Source of the DNA: Carex sylvatica
Taxonomy: Eukaryota > Streptophyta > Magnoliopsida > Poales > Cyperaceae
NCBI GenBank assembly: GCA_964058845.1
Contig: CAXKVR010000141.1
Coordinates: 124,001 to 188,000, forward strand
Length of the DNA stretch: 64,000 bases
Reading direction: 5' to 3'
The notes beneath the pieces are model-generated. The model made no database searches. It saw only the letters and a list, made by a program, of their open reading frames with translations, and was not told the DNA's origin. This document shows positions 12,740-25,900 of this stretch, piece after piece. The stretch's first letter is position 1; every line of letters starts with the position of its first letter. The position numbers were made by a program, and so were the translations under genes.

Positions 12740-13442
12740 GTTTTTTTAAACTTTAAAAACTATAACGTTATAATCGCTATATAGAACCTTACTACTCACA
12801 CTTGCGAGGAGTGGAAAGAAAATACAGTGTCTGTTTGTCTCGCACTTTCTGGTAACATTATAAGCATTGAATTTTATAAAGGCATCTAATCTAATTGGTT
12901 TGTTTGTGTCCCCTCTTTACACTTTCCATAAAATCTGGCTGTAAATTAATGTTGTATTCCGTGTGAAAGGTAAATAAATGCGAAATTAATCGTAACCTTG
13001 GGGTGTCCAGTGAGGTTTAAACTGGAGAGAATTGAAAGATAAAAATGGGTATACCTCTATTGGATTTGGATCCATGCCAATATGCCATGTGCATTCTTTC
13101 TGGTCTCCCAGATACGGACGGCACCGATGGACCTCCACTTGGAGCAGAGTTTTATTCGCGTACTTCTGTAACTGCTCCTCCGACCTCCAGTGCAACTTTC
13201 CATGGATTGGTTTTACTGGAGAGGATCAGATCTCCTACATGTCCCTATTGCAATTTGCAAGTATGGAATGGGGGAGAATTAATAATCGGAAAAAGGTTTT
13301 TTTGTATGGAGAGAAAGCAATTAATCAGAGCGAGAGAACAGGTTTGGCAACCCTCCACATATTTACTATTGTGGAATATGGATACTGACAGTGACAGGAA
13401 ATTTACCTGGACGTAATTACCCTTGAAAACAACCGAATTTTA
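12740..13442. other. Intergenic, unassigned open frames
   Basis: A moderately GC-balanced patch (12,990-13,420) holds overlapping open frames on both strands (plus 13,045-13,416 and 13,032-13,388; minus 12,986-13,195). None shows a domain I recognise or an extendable exon, so I do not call a gene. A fragment of an old gene is possible. Confidence 0.35.
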
Positions 13443-13863
13443 GGGGGATTTTTTATTGGTAGTAATTAGGAGAAAATGAGAGAGGGAAAGAGAAAGAGTA
13501 CACCATTTTTAATTTGAGTAGTAAGATCGGTACAAACAGTACCGATCCTAACTTTTTTTTTTTTTTTTTAAATTAAAAGTTTGGATCGGTACTGTTCATA
13601 CCGATCCTAACTTTTTTGTTTTTTTTTTTTGCAGCTTAAAAGTTTAGATCACTACTGTTTATACCGAATTAAAAGTTAGGATCGGTACTGTTCATACTGA
13701 TCCTAACTCTTTTTATTTTTTTTATTTTTTTTTAGCTTAAAACAAAATAAATATTAGAATCGGTACTGCTTGTACCGATCTTACTACTCAAATAAGAAAT
13801 GGTGTACTCTTTCTCTTTCCCTCTCTCCTTTTCTCCTAATTACTACCAATAAAAAAATCCCCC
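13443..13863. mobile_element. Foldback element with reiterated GATCGGTAC palindromes
   Basis: The terminal inverted repeats are about 95 bp (left from GGGGGATTTTTTATTGGTAG, right ending CCAATAAAAAAATCCCCC). TTTA lies directly outside both ends (13439-13442 and 13864-13867). The centre consists of about five copies of a palindromic module, GATCGGTACTGTTCATACCG-ATC, spaced by T-rich and TTAAAAGTT tracts. The whole unit can fold into a long hairpin. Non-coding. Confidence 0.7.
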
Positions 13864-13867
13864 TTTA

Positions 13868-15400
13868 AATCTTCACCCCCATCTTTTTTGGGTTTTATTT
13901 TCTATCTCCATTGGGTAAGTAGACAACTTCATTTTCATTTTAAAGTTTAATTAATTAATTATCACTATTATAATGTACCAACAACATTCCATCTCACTTG
14001 TAAATGAATTGCAAATATTGATGTGGTACATGTAATTTTAATTGTAAAATTAGGAAACACTTGCGCTATTTAAATTTAACAATTTGTTTGTAAATGTTAC
14101 AGACACGTTACAGATAGTAAAATATCTTCATCCTGCAATTGTAATATTTAATAATTATATTTACAATTAAAATTGCAAGAATTGAGATAGTTGTTAAATT
14201 ATTGATGTGACAAAATAGTGATTTTTTTTTATTACAAGGATAAAAATGTCCTAAATAAAAATAAAAATTTATCTTACATGAAAATTTGATGATCTATATA
14301 TACCATCATCATTTTTGTTCACTGGCGGACACAAATAGATCTAGGGTAGATACTTGTTTATCTTTGGATTTGAAAAAAAATTTAGACACAGTGGTATTTT
14401 ATACTTGTGTCTATCCCTAAATAGATATAGTGTCTACCCCTGAATTTAATTCACGGTCCAGTAGAAGAAAATTGTGTACAGGAAAGAAAGTCAGTCCAGA
14501 CTGATTCGCGTAAAAGAAAGAAGAAAAAAAAAGACACAGTCTGATTCACTACTCTATTTAGAAGAATCGTTGATTTGTTAGGAGAAAAAAAGAGATCAAT
14601 TACTAAGTATATAAATATGTATCGTGAATTGGATCATGTGTCGTGTTATACTGTTAATAAATTTGGAGGGATGGTCTGGACACGTGAATGGTCAGAGCAC
14701 ATTAATAACGCCATGACGTGACGCGTCCAAACATGACCTGTCAGGTTTGATCATGTTTAACTTTTTTTTTAATTTATGTTAGTTTATTATTCATAATTCA
14801 CCATTCGATTAAGATCTAACGATCCTAATTACACGTGATCGCACGTGTTGTGATTAAATTTTTTACGTAATGTGTCTTGTCATGTCAAATTTTCAAAAAA
14901 TAGTCATGACATAGGACACACGAGTCATAGCACATAATCGACACATGTGTCTTGATGAAACCGTGTCGTGCCATGACTTTTTAGATCCTTATATACTATT
15001 TTGCTATGATTTATCAAGAGAAAAAACTGTACTTTTGTTAGTATTTTATATCTATTTTTATCAAAATTATGAATCAGCTCTTGTCTTTGTTCCATAATAA
15101 AATCTGGCCGAGTCAAGATAAACAAGGTTGCTCATAATAAGATATTTCGGTAATAAAAAAGAAAAGAAACGAACTTTAAAAAAAAAAAAAGCCATTAGAC
15201 AATTAGAAACGAATTTATTTGTTAATGTGATTGCAAACGCGTAAAAGGAATCTAAATTTTTGCAATAACTGGAGAGAAAAATACAAAACCCTGGTCGACA
15301 AGGTGGTGGCATAAATGCAATTAATTGGTGTTCTAAGTCCAGATTAGTAGTGCTAAGGATAGTGACAGGAAAGGACGAGAAAAACCATAAAAAAGTTGGA
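13868..15400. other. Intergenic with repeat-like 14.6-14.97 kb block
   Basis: No gene recognised. Between about 14,630 and 14,975, short motifs GTGTCGTG, TCATGAC, CACGTG and ACACATGTG are reiterated on both strands. This resembles hAT subterminal repeats, but I could not define termini or a target duplication. Confidence 0.4.
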
Positions 15401-15404
15401 ACGG

Positions 15405-15840
15405 TCCCTTACGCACGTGCATACACTGAACTCACGTGACTGGTTCAACGTCTACGTGTCACATCCTAAGCGGCTTTATTCGGTGTTTCCCGTTTGGGTC
15501 GATCAGAGTCCCATTCTGACCGCACTAGCTTTATTCCGACGACACATTTTTTAAACGAGAAAACTAAAATCGCCAGTTGTCAGATAAGGTAGTGTACTTA
15601 TTATAAGGAATCTAATAAGCGCAACAGCGTATCAGTCGATAATTGTTTTGTTTATACTTAATTGAAAGCCAGAAAGCGACTGGTGGTAGTGATTGACCTC
15701 TAATTCCACTATAAATAAAGCTTTTTGATATGGCTACACTGGATTTTTGGAACAGCACGCCAGACTGGTCCCCGGTTTGATGTTGTAGCGTTGTAGTTGT
15801 AGGTCATAAATTAGTGGCGAGAGCAAAGAAAATGAGGTGA
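15405..15840 (+). promoter_or_regulatory. Promoter-like region without a visible gene
   Basis: Two G-box cores CACGTG (15414-15419 and 15433-15438) and a further TACGTGTC (about 15454) are followed 270 bases later by TATAAATA (15710-15717). An ATG with a good donor (ATGAG|GTGAGC) lies near 15832. The stretch is less AT-rich than its surroundings. G-box/ABRE plus TATA is a classic plant promoter layout. No continuing coding exon is recognised downstream, so this may be a decayed promoter, an lncRNA promoter or coincidence. Confidence 0.35.
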
Positions 15841-16440
15841 GCTATTTAATAATTTTCTCATATATACAATTGTTCTTCCTACAACTCGGCGGATTTTCTG
15901 TGGATTATTTGGTGCAACTGTCTGCGGTTTCGGAGCACAAAACTTTTAAAATAAATATTTTCCTAAGACTTGACATAGAACTTAATTTAATAATACTTGG
16001 TTTTATTATGTCAGGGAGGATACAAAATTGGAAATTGAGAATAAGTAAATATTTCTTATTATGTTAATGGCAGTGTTTGTTAAAATATATTTTTGTTGAA
16101 AGTGCATTATCAATATTTAAAGTAATACTTTATTTGGAATTAAGTTCAAATACTAAAGTAGATTATTATTATTTTGTAATGTTTACATTAAATTAAGATT
16201 TAGTTGCCTAATAATGAAATCCTTAGAACCAAACAAAAATTTCCGATTAATATATGAAATACATTTTAATTATATATATTATAATAATAAGTAGAGGATA
16301 CTAAAATTAAATATTAGATATTTCTGACGATGTTTATTGAACTTATTCCATAAGTACTCATTCTATCTATTAACCATAACCATGTGGACATAAAATAATT
16401 ATAACTCTATTGTCATAATAATTCCCAAAAAATTTAAATA
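15841..16440. other. AT-rich intergenic DNA
   Basis: No recognisable gene or element. Confidence 0.5.
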
Positions 16441-16738
16441 TACCATTTTCTCAAAAATAATAAATCAAAAGACCACGATTCTGTGAAATTTTGAAAAATA
16501 GCATGGCCGCATCCCCTAGATGCGGTCACCTTTTTACGGGCCGCATCTAGGCGATGCGACCACCCATTTTTTTTTTCAGGTTGAACTGCCGCACGAGAAG
16601 ACAAAAAAAGAAGAAAAAAAGAAGAAGGGGGATGCGGCCACCAGAAAAGTGGCCGCATTTTCTAGATGCGGCCATGCTATTTTTCAAAATTTTACAGAAT
16701 CGTGATTTTTTGGTTTATCATTTTTGAGAATATGATAT
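16441..16738. mobile_element. Long-TIR MITE with GC-rich centre
   Basis: About 75 bp at the left (TACCATTTTCTCAAAAATAA...CATGGCCGCAT) is repeated inverted at the right (ATGCGGCCATG...TTTTTGAGAATATGATA). Inside are extra short hairpins built on GATGCGGCC / GGCCGCATC. No coding potential, and no convincing target duplication was found. Confidence 0.6.
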
Positions 16739-17810
16739 TTTTAAAAATTTCGGTAATAATCCTAGTGGAATTTTATTCCATATATAAGTTTAATTATATG
16801 ATACTATTATTGGAATTCAAATATATAATGTATTCAGTATTTATAACTTTACGTACTTATTGTCGTAATAACTCATGGGGATACAATTACAATAGCAAGA
16901 TGTTCCGTAAACAGACAAGCCAATTTTACATTTGAATGACAGATTATGACGCTAAAAATCTTTTCTCATATACATGTTTTTTTTTAACATATCTGTATAT
17001 GTAATATTTTATAAATAGAATAACAAAATGAATTGGGTCAACATACTTACGCACTATTTCCACTTGTTTAATATGAACACAAATATCTGCATCTCTCTAA
17101 ATTGCATGAAATATTTTGTATATTCACTTAAAACATGGAACAATGAAGAAATTTTTTGCGTAATAGTTATTGTACTTTAATTAAAAAAATTTCACGATTG
17201 GTAAATATATTTTGTCATAAATGTAAAATAAGCACACTGCACACACATTTTTTTATTAGTTGATGCGTGCTTTAGGTTTCAGTTCCACAGAAAATCTGTC
17301 TTGTTTGAATGACAATTTGTAAACAGATACGAGGAAGGATGACGTGGCGGTTAAGTGAGAAAAGCTGAATTTTACAAAAATACCCCTTCGGCAATTGCCT
17401 CGAGATGAGCAGATGCCATAACCCAGGCGTCCCTTTCCTAACTAAATGACGATCTAACCCCTATTAATACCTCGAAAGCGACAGCAGCTTGAACTTTCCC
17501 TTTCTACCCCTCGACGTGACATCCTCTCAGCCGTTTTACGAAAATACCCCGCTGAGGCGCTTTCGCTGGGTCAGACACCGACGAGACTTGCTTAGTGGCA
17601 GTCATGTAGATAATGCAAAGACTGAGGGTACACTGTCTCATTGGGAGGCGGTCTAATCTCCCAGGGTTTCTCTTTAATGAAAACGATCCATTGAAGTCTC
17701 CAGTTCAAATAAACGGAGAGAGTTCCATTCTGATTTCTCAAGGTGCAAAGGAACTAATTCGTACATAAGGTCAATCAGTTTTAAGAAAACTGGAGAGGAA
17801 TGAAATGAAA
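16739..17810. other. Intergenic / upstream region of the TPR gene
   Basis: No gene recognised. From about 17,330 the sequence becomes less AT-rich and probably contains distal promoter of the downstream TOPLESS-related gene. Confidence 0.5.
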
Positions 17811-17818
17811 TATGAGGC

Positions 17819-17907
17819 TATAAAAGGGGCGGGAGAGAGAATTATCGGGAAAAACAGAGAGAGAAAGGTTGGGTGGATTATATCGTGAGTTGAGGGTACT
17901 ATAAAAG
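17819..17907 (+). promoter_or_regulatory. Candidate TATA boxes of the TPR gene
   Basis: TATAAAAG occurs twice, at 17819-17826 and 17900-17907, about 640 and 560 bases before the start codon. Either would place transcription start near 17,850-17,940, ahead of a GA-rich 5' leader (GAGAGA run at about 17,954-17,981) typical of plant TATA/GA-leader promoters. Confidence 0.5.
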
Positions 17908-18459
17908 TCGTGTGTTAGAGAAAAGAGAGAGAAACAAACGCGGCGGCTGGAAGAGAGAGAGAGAGAGAGAAGAGAGAGGTTTTCCTCAAAACCCTAGAGC
18001 TAGAGAAGAGGGAGAAGAGCCTCTGGTGTTCGACTTCTTTTTGCTGTTTTCGGGTATTTTCTTTTTTGAGATCTCAAGTTAAGAATCTGTGCTTATTTGC
18101 GAGATTTGGTGAAAGAAAGGTCCATTTTTTTACCAATCTCTAGCTGCCTCGAGATTCGTTCAGAGAGTTGCAACTGCGATTTCTGCCTCTATAAACTTTC
18201 TAGGGCTTTTCGTGCTCTAGAAGGGCATTTTCGTAATTTTGGAAACATTGAGCTAGTCGTCTAAAACAAGGAAGTGCGTTTAAAAGGAGCAACTTCTCCA
18301 TCCGAAGCAAAAAAAAAGAAAAGAGAAAGTATTTGAAAAGGAAAAAAAAAAACAAGCAAGGATCCTCTTTTAGGAGTTCGGTGGTTTTTTTTGGTCATTT
18401 TGAAAAGATAAATTGTTTGGTTGGAGAGAAGAAGAGCTGCGCTGGAGCAAATAGGAGGC

Positions 18460-21400
18460 ATGTCTTCGCTGAGCAGGGAACTCGTTTTCCTGATACTCCA
18501 GTTCTTGGACGAAGAAAAGTTCAAGGAGACCGTACACAGGTAACCTTTAATTGCTCGAGAATTTTCCCTTTCTTTGCACTTATGACCTTTCAAAATCTTC
18601 TATTTTTGCATTACTCCTGGAAAGTCAGCTTTAGTGTGTAATACTCCACCAAGAATCTGTTCCTTTTGCACTGCCGCCCTTAATTTTTTTTTTACATTCG
18701 CGCCCTTCAATTTTTGCATGTGTAGACTGTGTCAAAGGGTATGTCTGAAATTTTGTTCGGATTGGTCTGTAAGCATGTAGTTTGCTTTGCTTTTAGTGTT
18801 AGTATTAGTTATCCAATTATGGAGGTTTTTTTGCACAGGTATATTTAGTTCCCAAATATTTTTGGGCAAAAAACAGTTTTGGGAAGTCATTATATAATCA
18901 ATTCAATTATGTCCCTTTCAACTATTTTCTGTTTGTTGCGTATATTTAGGTGGTTGCTTAAAAAAAAGACACTCCCTTGGGAAAGTTACATGCATAAGCA
19001 TTATTTTTATTAAGTAAATTACCATTTTCCCGAAATAATTTCTACAATTTATGGTAAGAGCAAAATGTCCATGAATGTCACATCTAATTCTACTATTTGT
19101 TTGCGCTTATTTACTTAATTAGCTAACGAAACCAAGCACAGTTTGGTTCATAGTTTTTTTTGTTATCATACTACTGAAATATTGAACATTTTTTTCTTTT
19201 CTGAATTTATTATTCAAGACTGGAACAGGAGTCGGGGTTTTATTTTAACATGAAGCACTTTGAAGACCTTGTTCAAGGAGGTGAATGGGATGAGGTCGAG
19301 AAATATCTCGGCGGGTTCACTAAGGTTGAAGACAACAGATATTCCATGAAAATCTTCTTTGAGATAAGAAAGCAAAAGTATCTCGAGGCACTTGATAGGT
19401 CAGCATAGAGAAAAAAATCCCGATTATTCAAGTAAAAATAAAGGGATTTTCATAAAAGGAAACGTGATATAAAGAAAGAACAAGATATCAATGTGATATC
19501 ATCCCAATATGTATGGTCTATAAATCACGTGATAAAAGAAAAAGCAGTGTAACAAAGCATCAATAATCAAAATTTGAATCTTAATCAAATATTCAATTCA
19601 AACATACTGAAAAAAGAGAAATAGTAATCAAATATTATTCAAGTATTTTCACTACCAAATGATTTTTCTTTCCTTTTTTGGGTAAATGCCTAATCTGAAA
19701 ATATAATATCTTTTTAGGCATGATCGGGCAAAGGCAGTAGAGATACTAGTGAAGGATCTGAAGGTTTTTGCTTCATTCAATGAGGAGCTCTTCAAGGAAA
19801 TCACTCAATTGCTCACTCTTGAAAACTTCAGGCATGGTTTCTTAACAATTTTTGTAATCTAAACTGATACTCTAATCGGTTTTGATAATTTTTAAAGAAG
19901 GTATGCTCATCTTTACTCGTTAACTTGAAACAGGCAAAATGAGCAGCTGTCAAAATATGGTGACACAAAGTCTGCACGTAACATAATGCTTTTGGAATTA
20001 AAAAAGCTAATAGAGGCGAACCCCTTGTTCCGGGACAAGCTTAATTTCCCTCCTTTTAAAGCTTCCCGGTTACGCACCTTGATCAATCAAAGGTACCATA
20101 TCTACTTGATTTTTTCAACTTTTGAAAATTGGATTGCACAATTAAGAATAGTTGATTTGATTTGCTTTCCTTTAACAACCTCTGCAGTCTGAATTGGCAA
20201 CATCAGCTGTGCAAGAACCCGCGGCCTAATCCAGACATAAAGACATTGTTCACTGATCACTCTTGTGCTGCCCCTCCTACCAACGGGGCCCGTCCTGCCC
20301 CACCTCCAACCAATGGCCCCCTTGTGGGTCCCATCCCCAAATCAGGGGTTTTCCCTCCTATGGGTGCCCATAGTGTATGTCATACTGCTCTTATTTCTTA
20401 TTTATAAGAAGGATAATCCTTCACTAAATATTAACTGATTTAGTGTGGCAAATATCTCAGCCATTCCAGCCGGTGGTTTCACCTTCACCTAGTGCCATAG
20501 CTGGATGGATGACAAATGCTAACCCGTCCTTACCACACGCTAATGTCCCACCAGGCGCACCTCCTGGCCTCGTTCAACCTCCAAACACCGGTACAAATAC
20601 CTTGCATTTCCACGTGGTTTGTCTTTTCAATTTAATTAATTTGCTTTGTTTTTTTTTTAATATCCTGAAGTATTCTTTCTTTTTGAGTTTTTAGCTGCCT
20701 TTCTAAAGCATGCAAGGACACCAAGCGTCCCCCCTGGGATGGATTACCAGAGTGCAGATTCTGAGCACCTTATGAAGAGAATGCGTGTCGGCCAGCCTGA
20801 TGAGGTACAAACACTGAAAAACTTCATTTTGAGAAACAGTTTTCTAGGCCACTCTCTTTAATTGTCCAATTGTGCTGACTTTTTTTTGTTTGTGCTTAAA
20901 ATAACTAATTTAAACAATTGGATGTGTTGTATAACATATTAACATCCCAAATACATCCATGAAAAAAAAGAAGTATGATTCTGACTCAGTTTTAATAGGC
21001 ACCATGTGATGGGAAAATTGACAGTTCTTGGTCTGCTGATTTTGTTAGCAGTTAATGCATATACCCAAATGAAGTTGATATAATGCAACTTTTTATGCGT
21101 GTTGCATGCAATATATATAATGTATCCAACCAATGTTCTGTTGGCACTGACTTTGCATCATAAACATTCACATTGAATTCCCCTCTTTTTTTACAACCCT
21201 CAACGTCTTTCCATGTATCATGCAAGACATAATGGTGACATTATTATTCAAGTCGAGGTCTATGATTGTAGGTGTCGTTCTCTGGTGCGAGTCATCAGCA
21301 AACAAGCATATACTCACAAGATGATCTGCCGAAAAATGTGGTTCGTACTCTCAATCAGGGATCTAATGTCATGAGCCTAGACTTTCACCCTATTCAGCAA

Positions 21401-24400
21401 ACTATTCTTCTAGGTCTGTCTCTCTTTCAACTGCTTGTTTCTCTCTCAACTGCCTATTGTGCTATTGTGTTTTTTCTCCCGGTAAATTTTTTAATGTCTT
21501 TTTCTTTATTTTTCTATTTATGTAGTGGGAACAAATGTCGGTGACATAGGGATTTGGGAGGTCGGATCTAGAGAAAGGATAGCTCACAAGACATTCAAAG
21601 TCTGGGAAATTAGCGCGTGTAGCCTGCCTTTACAAGTTAGTTCTTTTTCTTTGAATTTCAATCTAAATTTGTTGTAGTGAAATTTTAGAACCTTTTAGTG
21701 TTATCCTTGATTCACTTGCATATCATATCTTTAGGCAACACTGATGAAAGATGCAACCATATCTGTCAACCGGTGCCTCTGGAGTCCTGATGGTTTAGTA
21801 CTAGGTATAATTAAATAGAATAGGAAAAATATGCATCTTATTTTGAGTATCTTTTTCATGATACCTTGTGTTTTGTTGATCTATCATCCTGCTTTAGGTG
21901 CATTTTTTTGACATTTATTCTTGTAATAGGTGTTGCTTTCTCAAAGCATATTGTCCAGATTTATGCTTTTATACCAAATGGAGAACTAAGACAGCAAGTT
22001 GAGGTATAGGTGTGCTCTTTTTTCCTATGAACTAGTTTATTTTCTTGTTGCTTGTATTTTCTAAGCTTTGGAAGTTTTATGTAGATTGATGCACACATGG
22101 GAGGTGTGAACGACATAGCATTCTCTCACCCCAACAAGAGTCTTTCCATCATTACATGCGGTGATGACAAGCTTATTAAGGTATTGTGCAAAGTAACCTG
22201 GCACTGTAGTATTCTTTTTGAGAAACTAGTTAAATGGCCCTGGGGATGCCACAATCATTAAGTAGAAGGCAATGGTTGTCAGTAATTAGAATGGAAACAT
22301 TATCATTTATTACCTTGTATCACAAGGTAATAAATAGGGGTTGTTGGGTTTTGAACTAAATTAATGCATGGAGAGTGGAGTTTAGTGGTTAACGGTCGCT
22401 CGGAACTTGTGTGTAATTAAGAAGATGAAGGATGGCTAGGATGGCTATGATCCATTGAATGTTATAAATTTGATGATCCAGATTTTCTTGGGATGATTTT
22501 AAAGGATTGCTCCTTTTATAAAGAGTAAGGATTGTATATTGAATTCTTATGACAATACACGATTGACTTGTAGGTATGGGATGCAGCAAAAGGGCACAAG
22601 CAGTATACATTTGAAGGTCATGAAGCTCCAGTGTATTCTGTTTGCCCCCACTATAAGGAATCTATTCAGGTAATACAAAGTGATTGTCGTGTAAGATGCA
22701 ATGCAAACTGTACTTGTATCATAATACTTGTATTATAATATTTGCAGTTTATTTTCTCCACTGCCATTGATGGGAAAATTAAGGCATGGCTGTATGACTG
22801 TCTTGGATCGAGGGTTGACTATGATGCACCGGGCCATTGGTGCACCACTATGTCATACAGTGCTGATGGAACAAGGTATTGAACACACCATTAATGTACT
22901 TCTGATTGCTAATCATTATCGTTCTGTATTTATATTGAAGCATAATTTTACTTCCTTAGGCTGTTTTCTTGCGGAACAAGCAAGGAGGGCGAATCACATT
23001 TAGTGGAGTGGAATGAGTCTGAAGGTGCCATCAAAAGAACCTACTCTGGCTTCAGAAAGCGATCACTTGGTGTAGTACAATTTGACACCACCCGAAATCG
23101 CTTTCTAGCAGCTGGAGATGAATTCATGATCAAGTTTTGGGATATGGATAACACCAACATTCTCACCACAACTGATGCTGATGGTGGCTTGCCGGTTAGT
23201 TCTCTCCAAAAATGTTTTCTTTTCATGTGATTTTGGATTACTATAACTTAATGCCATGTTATTTTAATCATGAAAACGCAGGCAAGCCCAAGGTTGAGAT
23301 TCAACAGGGAAGGATCATTACTTGCAATCACAACAAGCGATAATGGTATCAAGATTCTTGCAAATGCCGATGGCCAGAGATTGCTACGCATGCTTGAAAG
23401 CCGTGCATTTGAGGGGTCACGCGGGCCACCTCCGCAGCAAATTAATACCAAGGTGGAACACCCTTCAACCTACTTCACTTTTTTTTTTTTATGATTTTTT
23501 ATTTCTTAAAAAAAAGGTGTTGAGTCTTTCTTCTGTTTGAAAAAAATAGAAGTCATTTGAGATAAAATTTCTGAATGGAGGAACCTTTTTGTTCAAATGC
23601 AAATGCAGCCACAGATAGTTAATGCACTTGGAGGTCCTTCAAATGCGTCTAGCCCTGTTGCTGTCAATGCAGAACGATCCGAACGTATGTTGCCATCTGT
23701 CTCTATGAGTAACCTGGTAAGATATATTATTCAACAATCCATGTCCTTTTTCTTTGTTCTCAGTCAAGACAGCAGCACTAACACTTGCACCCAAAAATAA
23801 ATAAATATAGCAGGCGTCAATGGACAGCAGTAGAACGCAGGATATAAAACCAAGGATAAACACTACTGACGAATCTGACAAGGCCAAAACTTGGAAAATG
23901 GCTGACGTCAGTGATTCCTCTAATCTCAAGGCTCTTCGACTTCCCGATACAGCTGCCGCTCCAAGCAAGGTATTATTCTTGTTTCTTAGCTTCCCTTATT
24001 ATACCTTACTTTCTTCTCCCTTCTACTCTTGCAACACATTTTTATTTTTATTTGGTAACTAGGTTGTGCGGTTGCTGTATACTAACTCTGGAGTAGCATT
24101 GTTGGCCCTTGGTTCAAATGCTGTTCACAAGCTATGGAAATGGCCGCGTAATGATCACCACCCATCTGGCAAGGTTAGGCCATATATTTTGGAAAAGTTC
24201 ATCATCTCCACTTGTTTTTGTTGTTGCTTCCTCTCTTTCTTTGTTGTTTGTATATTGACATATGATTGGTTGTTACAGTCTACAGCGACAGTGGCCCCAC
24301 AGCTCTGGCAACCAGCAAATGGTATCCTTATGACCAATGATACCACGGACAGCAACCCCGAAGAAGCAACAGCTTGCATCGCTTTATCAAAGAATGACTC

Positions 24401-25655
24401 GTATGTTATGTCGGCTTCTGGTGGGAAGGTTTCTCTGTTCAACATGATGACCTTCAAGGTACTGTCCATATAAACATATCTTACAGCAGAAGATAGAGCT
24501 TCTTTAATTAAACTGCCAGTTACCTATGAGGCTATGACTAACCACAAAAATGCATATTGTGCAGGTGATGACAACATTTATGTCCCCACCACCGGCAGCT
24601 ACATTCCTAGCCTTCCACCCACAGGATAATAACATAATTGCCATTGGGATGGATGACTCCACCATTCAAATCTACAATGTGCGTGTTGATGAGGTCAAAA
24701 CAAAGCTGAAAGGTCACCAGAAAAAGGTCACTGGCCTAGCTTTCTCTCAGTCTTTGAATGTACTTGTCTCTTCTGGCGCTGATGCCCAGGTATTTATCGT
24801 AACATAAATTTTACCATAAAAATCAAAGTTAGTATCGGTGATGTATTAATAATATAGAATTGGTATTGGGATGCAGTTGTGCGTATGGAGCATTGATGGG
24901 TGGGAGAAGAAAAAGGCGAGGTTCATCCAGCCCCCCAACAACCGTGCACCGGGCCCGCTTGTTGGTGATACCAGGGTGCAGTTTCACAATGATCAGGTGC
25001 ATCTTCTGGTGGTGCATGAGACTCAGATCTCCATCTATGACTCAAAGCTGGATTGCCTTCGCTCAGTCAGTCTTCTCTTCCTTCAACTATTTGTCCTTTT
25101 TAAAAACAAGCTGCTTGCTAATTAGTCTCTTTTCCAATTATTGAAACTAATGCAGTGGTCCCCACGAGATGCTCTCCCAGCTCCAGTGTCGAGTGCAATT
25201 TACTCGTGTGATGGTCTGTTGGTGTTTGCAAGCTTCTGTGATGGTGCAATTGGTGTCTTTGAAGCTGACAGTCTCAGGCTCCGCTGTCGCATTGCTCCAT
25301 CCTCCTATATGTCATCTTCAATTTCTAGGTAAATTTTGAACATCTAATATCAAGTCATGTTTGCAAATGGTTCTCAGTATTCTCAAAGCAACTGCCCCTT
25401 TTTTTTTCCTTTTCTTTTCTTTTCTTTTCTTGTAGTTCTGGGAATATTTACCCGATGGTGGTGGCTGCTCACCCATCAGAACCCAACCAGATTGCTCTTG
25501 GAATGAGCGATGGATCAGTTCATGTTATGGAGCCACTTGGATCGGATACAAAGTGGGGCCCTTCACCTGCTCAGGATAACGGGTCCCACCCTGCCATGAC
25601 TTCATCCCCTGGAATGACTAACAACCCTCAATCAACTGAGCCTGCAACTAGGTGA
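18460..25655 (+). CDS. TPR2/TPR3: TOPLESS-related transcriptional corepressor, complete
   Basis: Groucho/Tup1-type corepressor that binds EAR-motif repressors (such as Aux/IAA and NINJA complexes) through its N-terminus and represses transcription in the nucleus. Coding exons: 18460-18539, 19219-19398, 19718-19831, 19934-20092, 20188-20374, 20461-20590, 20695-20804, 21272-21413, 21526-21635, 21735-21804, 21930-22003, 22085-22180, 22574-22669, 22748-22875, 22960-23194, 23282-23452, 23609-23716, 23814-23969, 24063-24173, 24279-24458, 24565-24789, 24877-25065, 25156-25328, 25436-25655. All junctions keep frame and give 1147 aa, the normal family length. LisH (about 4-36) and CTLH (about 34-92) form the conserved TPD from MSSLSRELVFLILQFLDEEK, followed by a Pro-rich linker (about 210-330) and two WD40 propellers to near the C-terminus. 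Wording of the WD40 part (for example KAWLYDCLGSRVDYDAPG) points to the TPR2/TPR3 clade rather than TPL/TPR1, from memory of the family. Intron 3 begins GC; exon 18 has a tandem acceptor. Confidence 0.95.
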
Positions 25656-25900
25656 CTTCATCCCAAATTTAAATATGATACAAAAAAATGGGTCTTAGAT
25701 TAGGGCTTTAGGGTGTAGCTAAAGAATGATCTTTATTATCAATAGCTGAGAGCTGTTTTATGTTGTGTTAGGTGCTCGAGTTTTCTATTACTTTTATTGT
25801 GTTTTACTGTTGAATTTGGGCGATGTGTGTGTTGTTGTATGGTGGGGTGTTTTCCCCTATGTAAAGGTTATTTGCTGAAATCCTAGATCGTTAGATTCGC
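25656..25900 (+). other. Probable 3' UTR of the TPR gene
   Basis: T/G-rich sequence directly after the stop codon without repeats or open frames. The transcript end cannot be fixed; no canonical AATAAA is obvious. Confidence 0.4.

Noticed and set aside
13032..13416. Possible small gene with overlapping ORFs
   Set aside because: Three overlapping frames on two strands, no recognisable family, no promoter or splice support.
14600..14975. Possible further hAT element with GTGTCGTG motifs
   Set aside because: Motif density is suggestive, but no inverted termini or 8-bp duplication could be defined; kept only as a note in the intergenic entry.
23003..23230. Separate small ORFs inside the TPR region on both strands
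   Set aside because: Plus-strand ones are individual TPR exons read into introns; minus-strand ones are antisense shadows.
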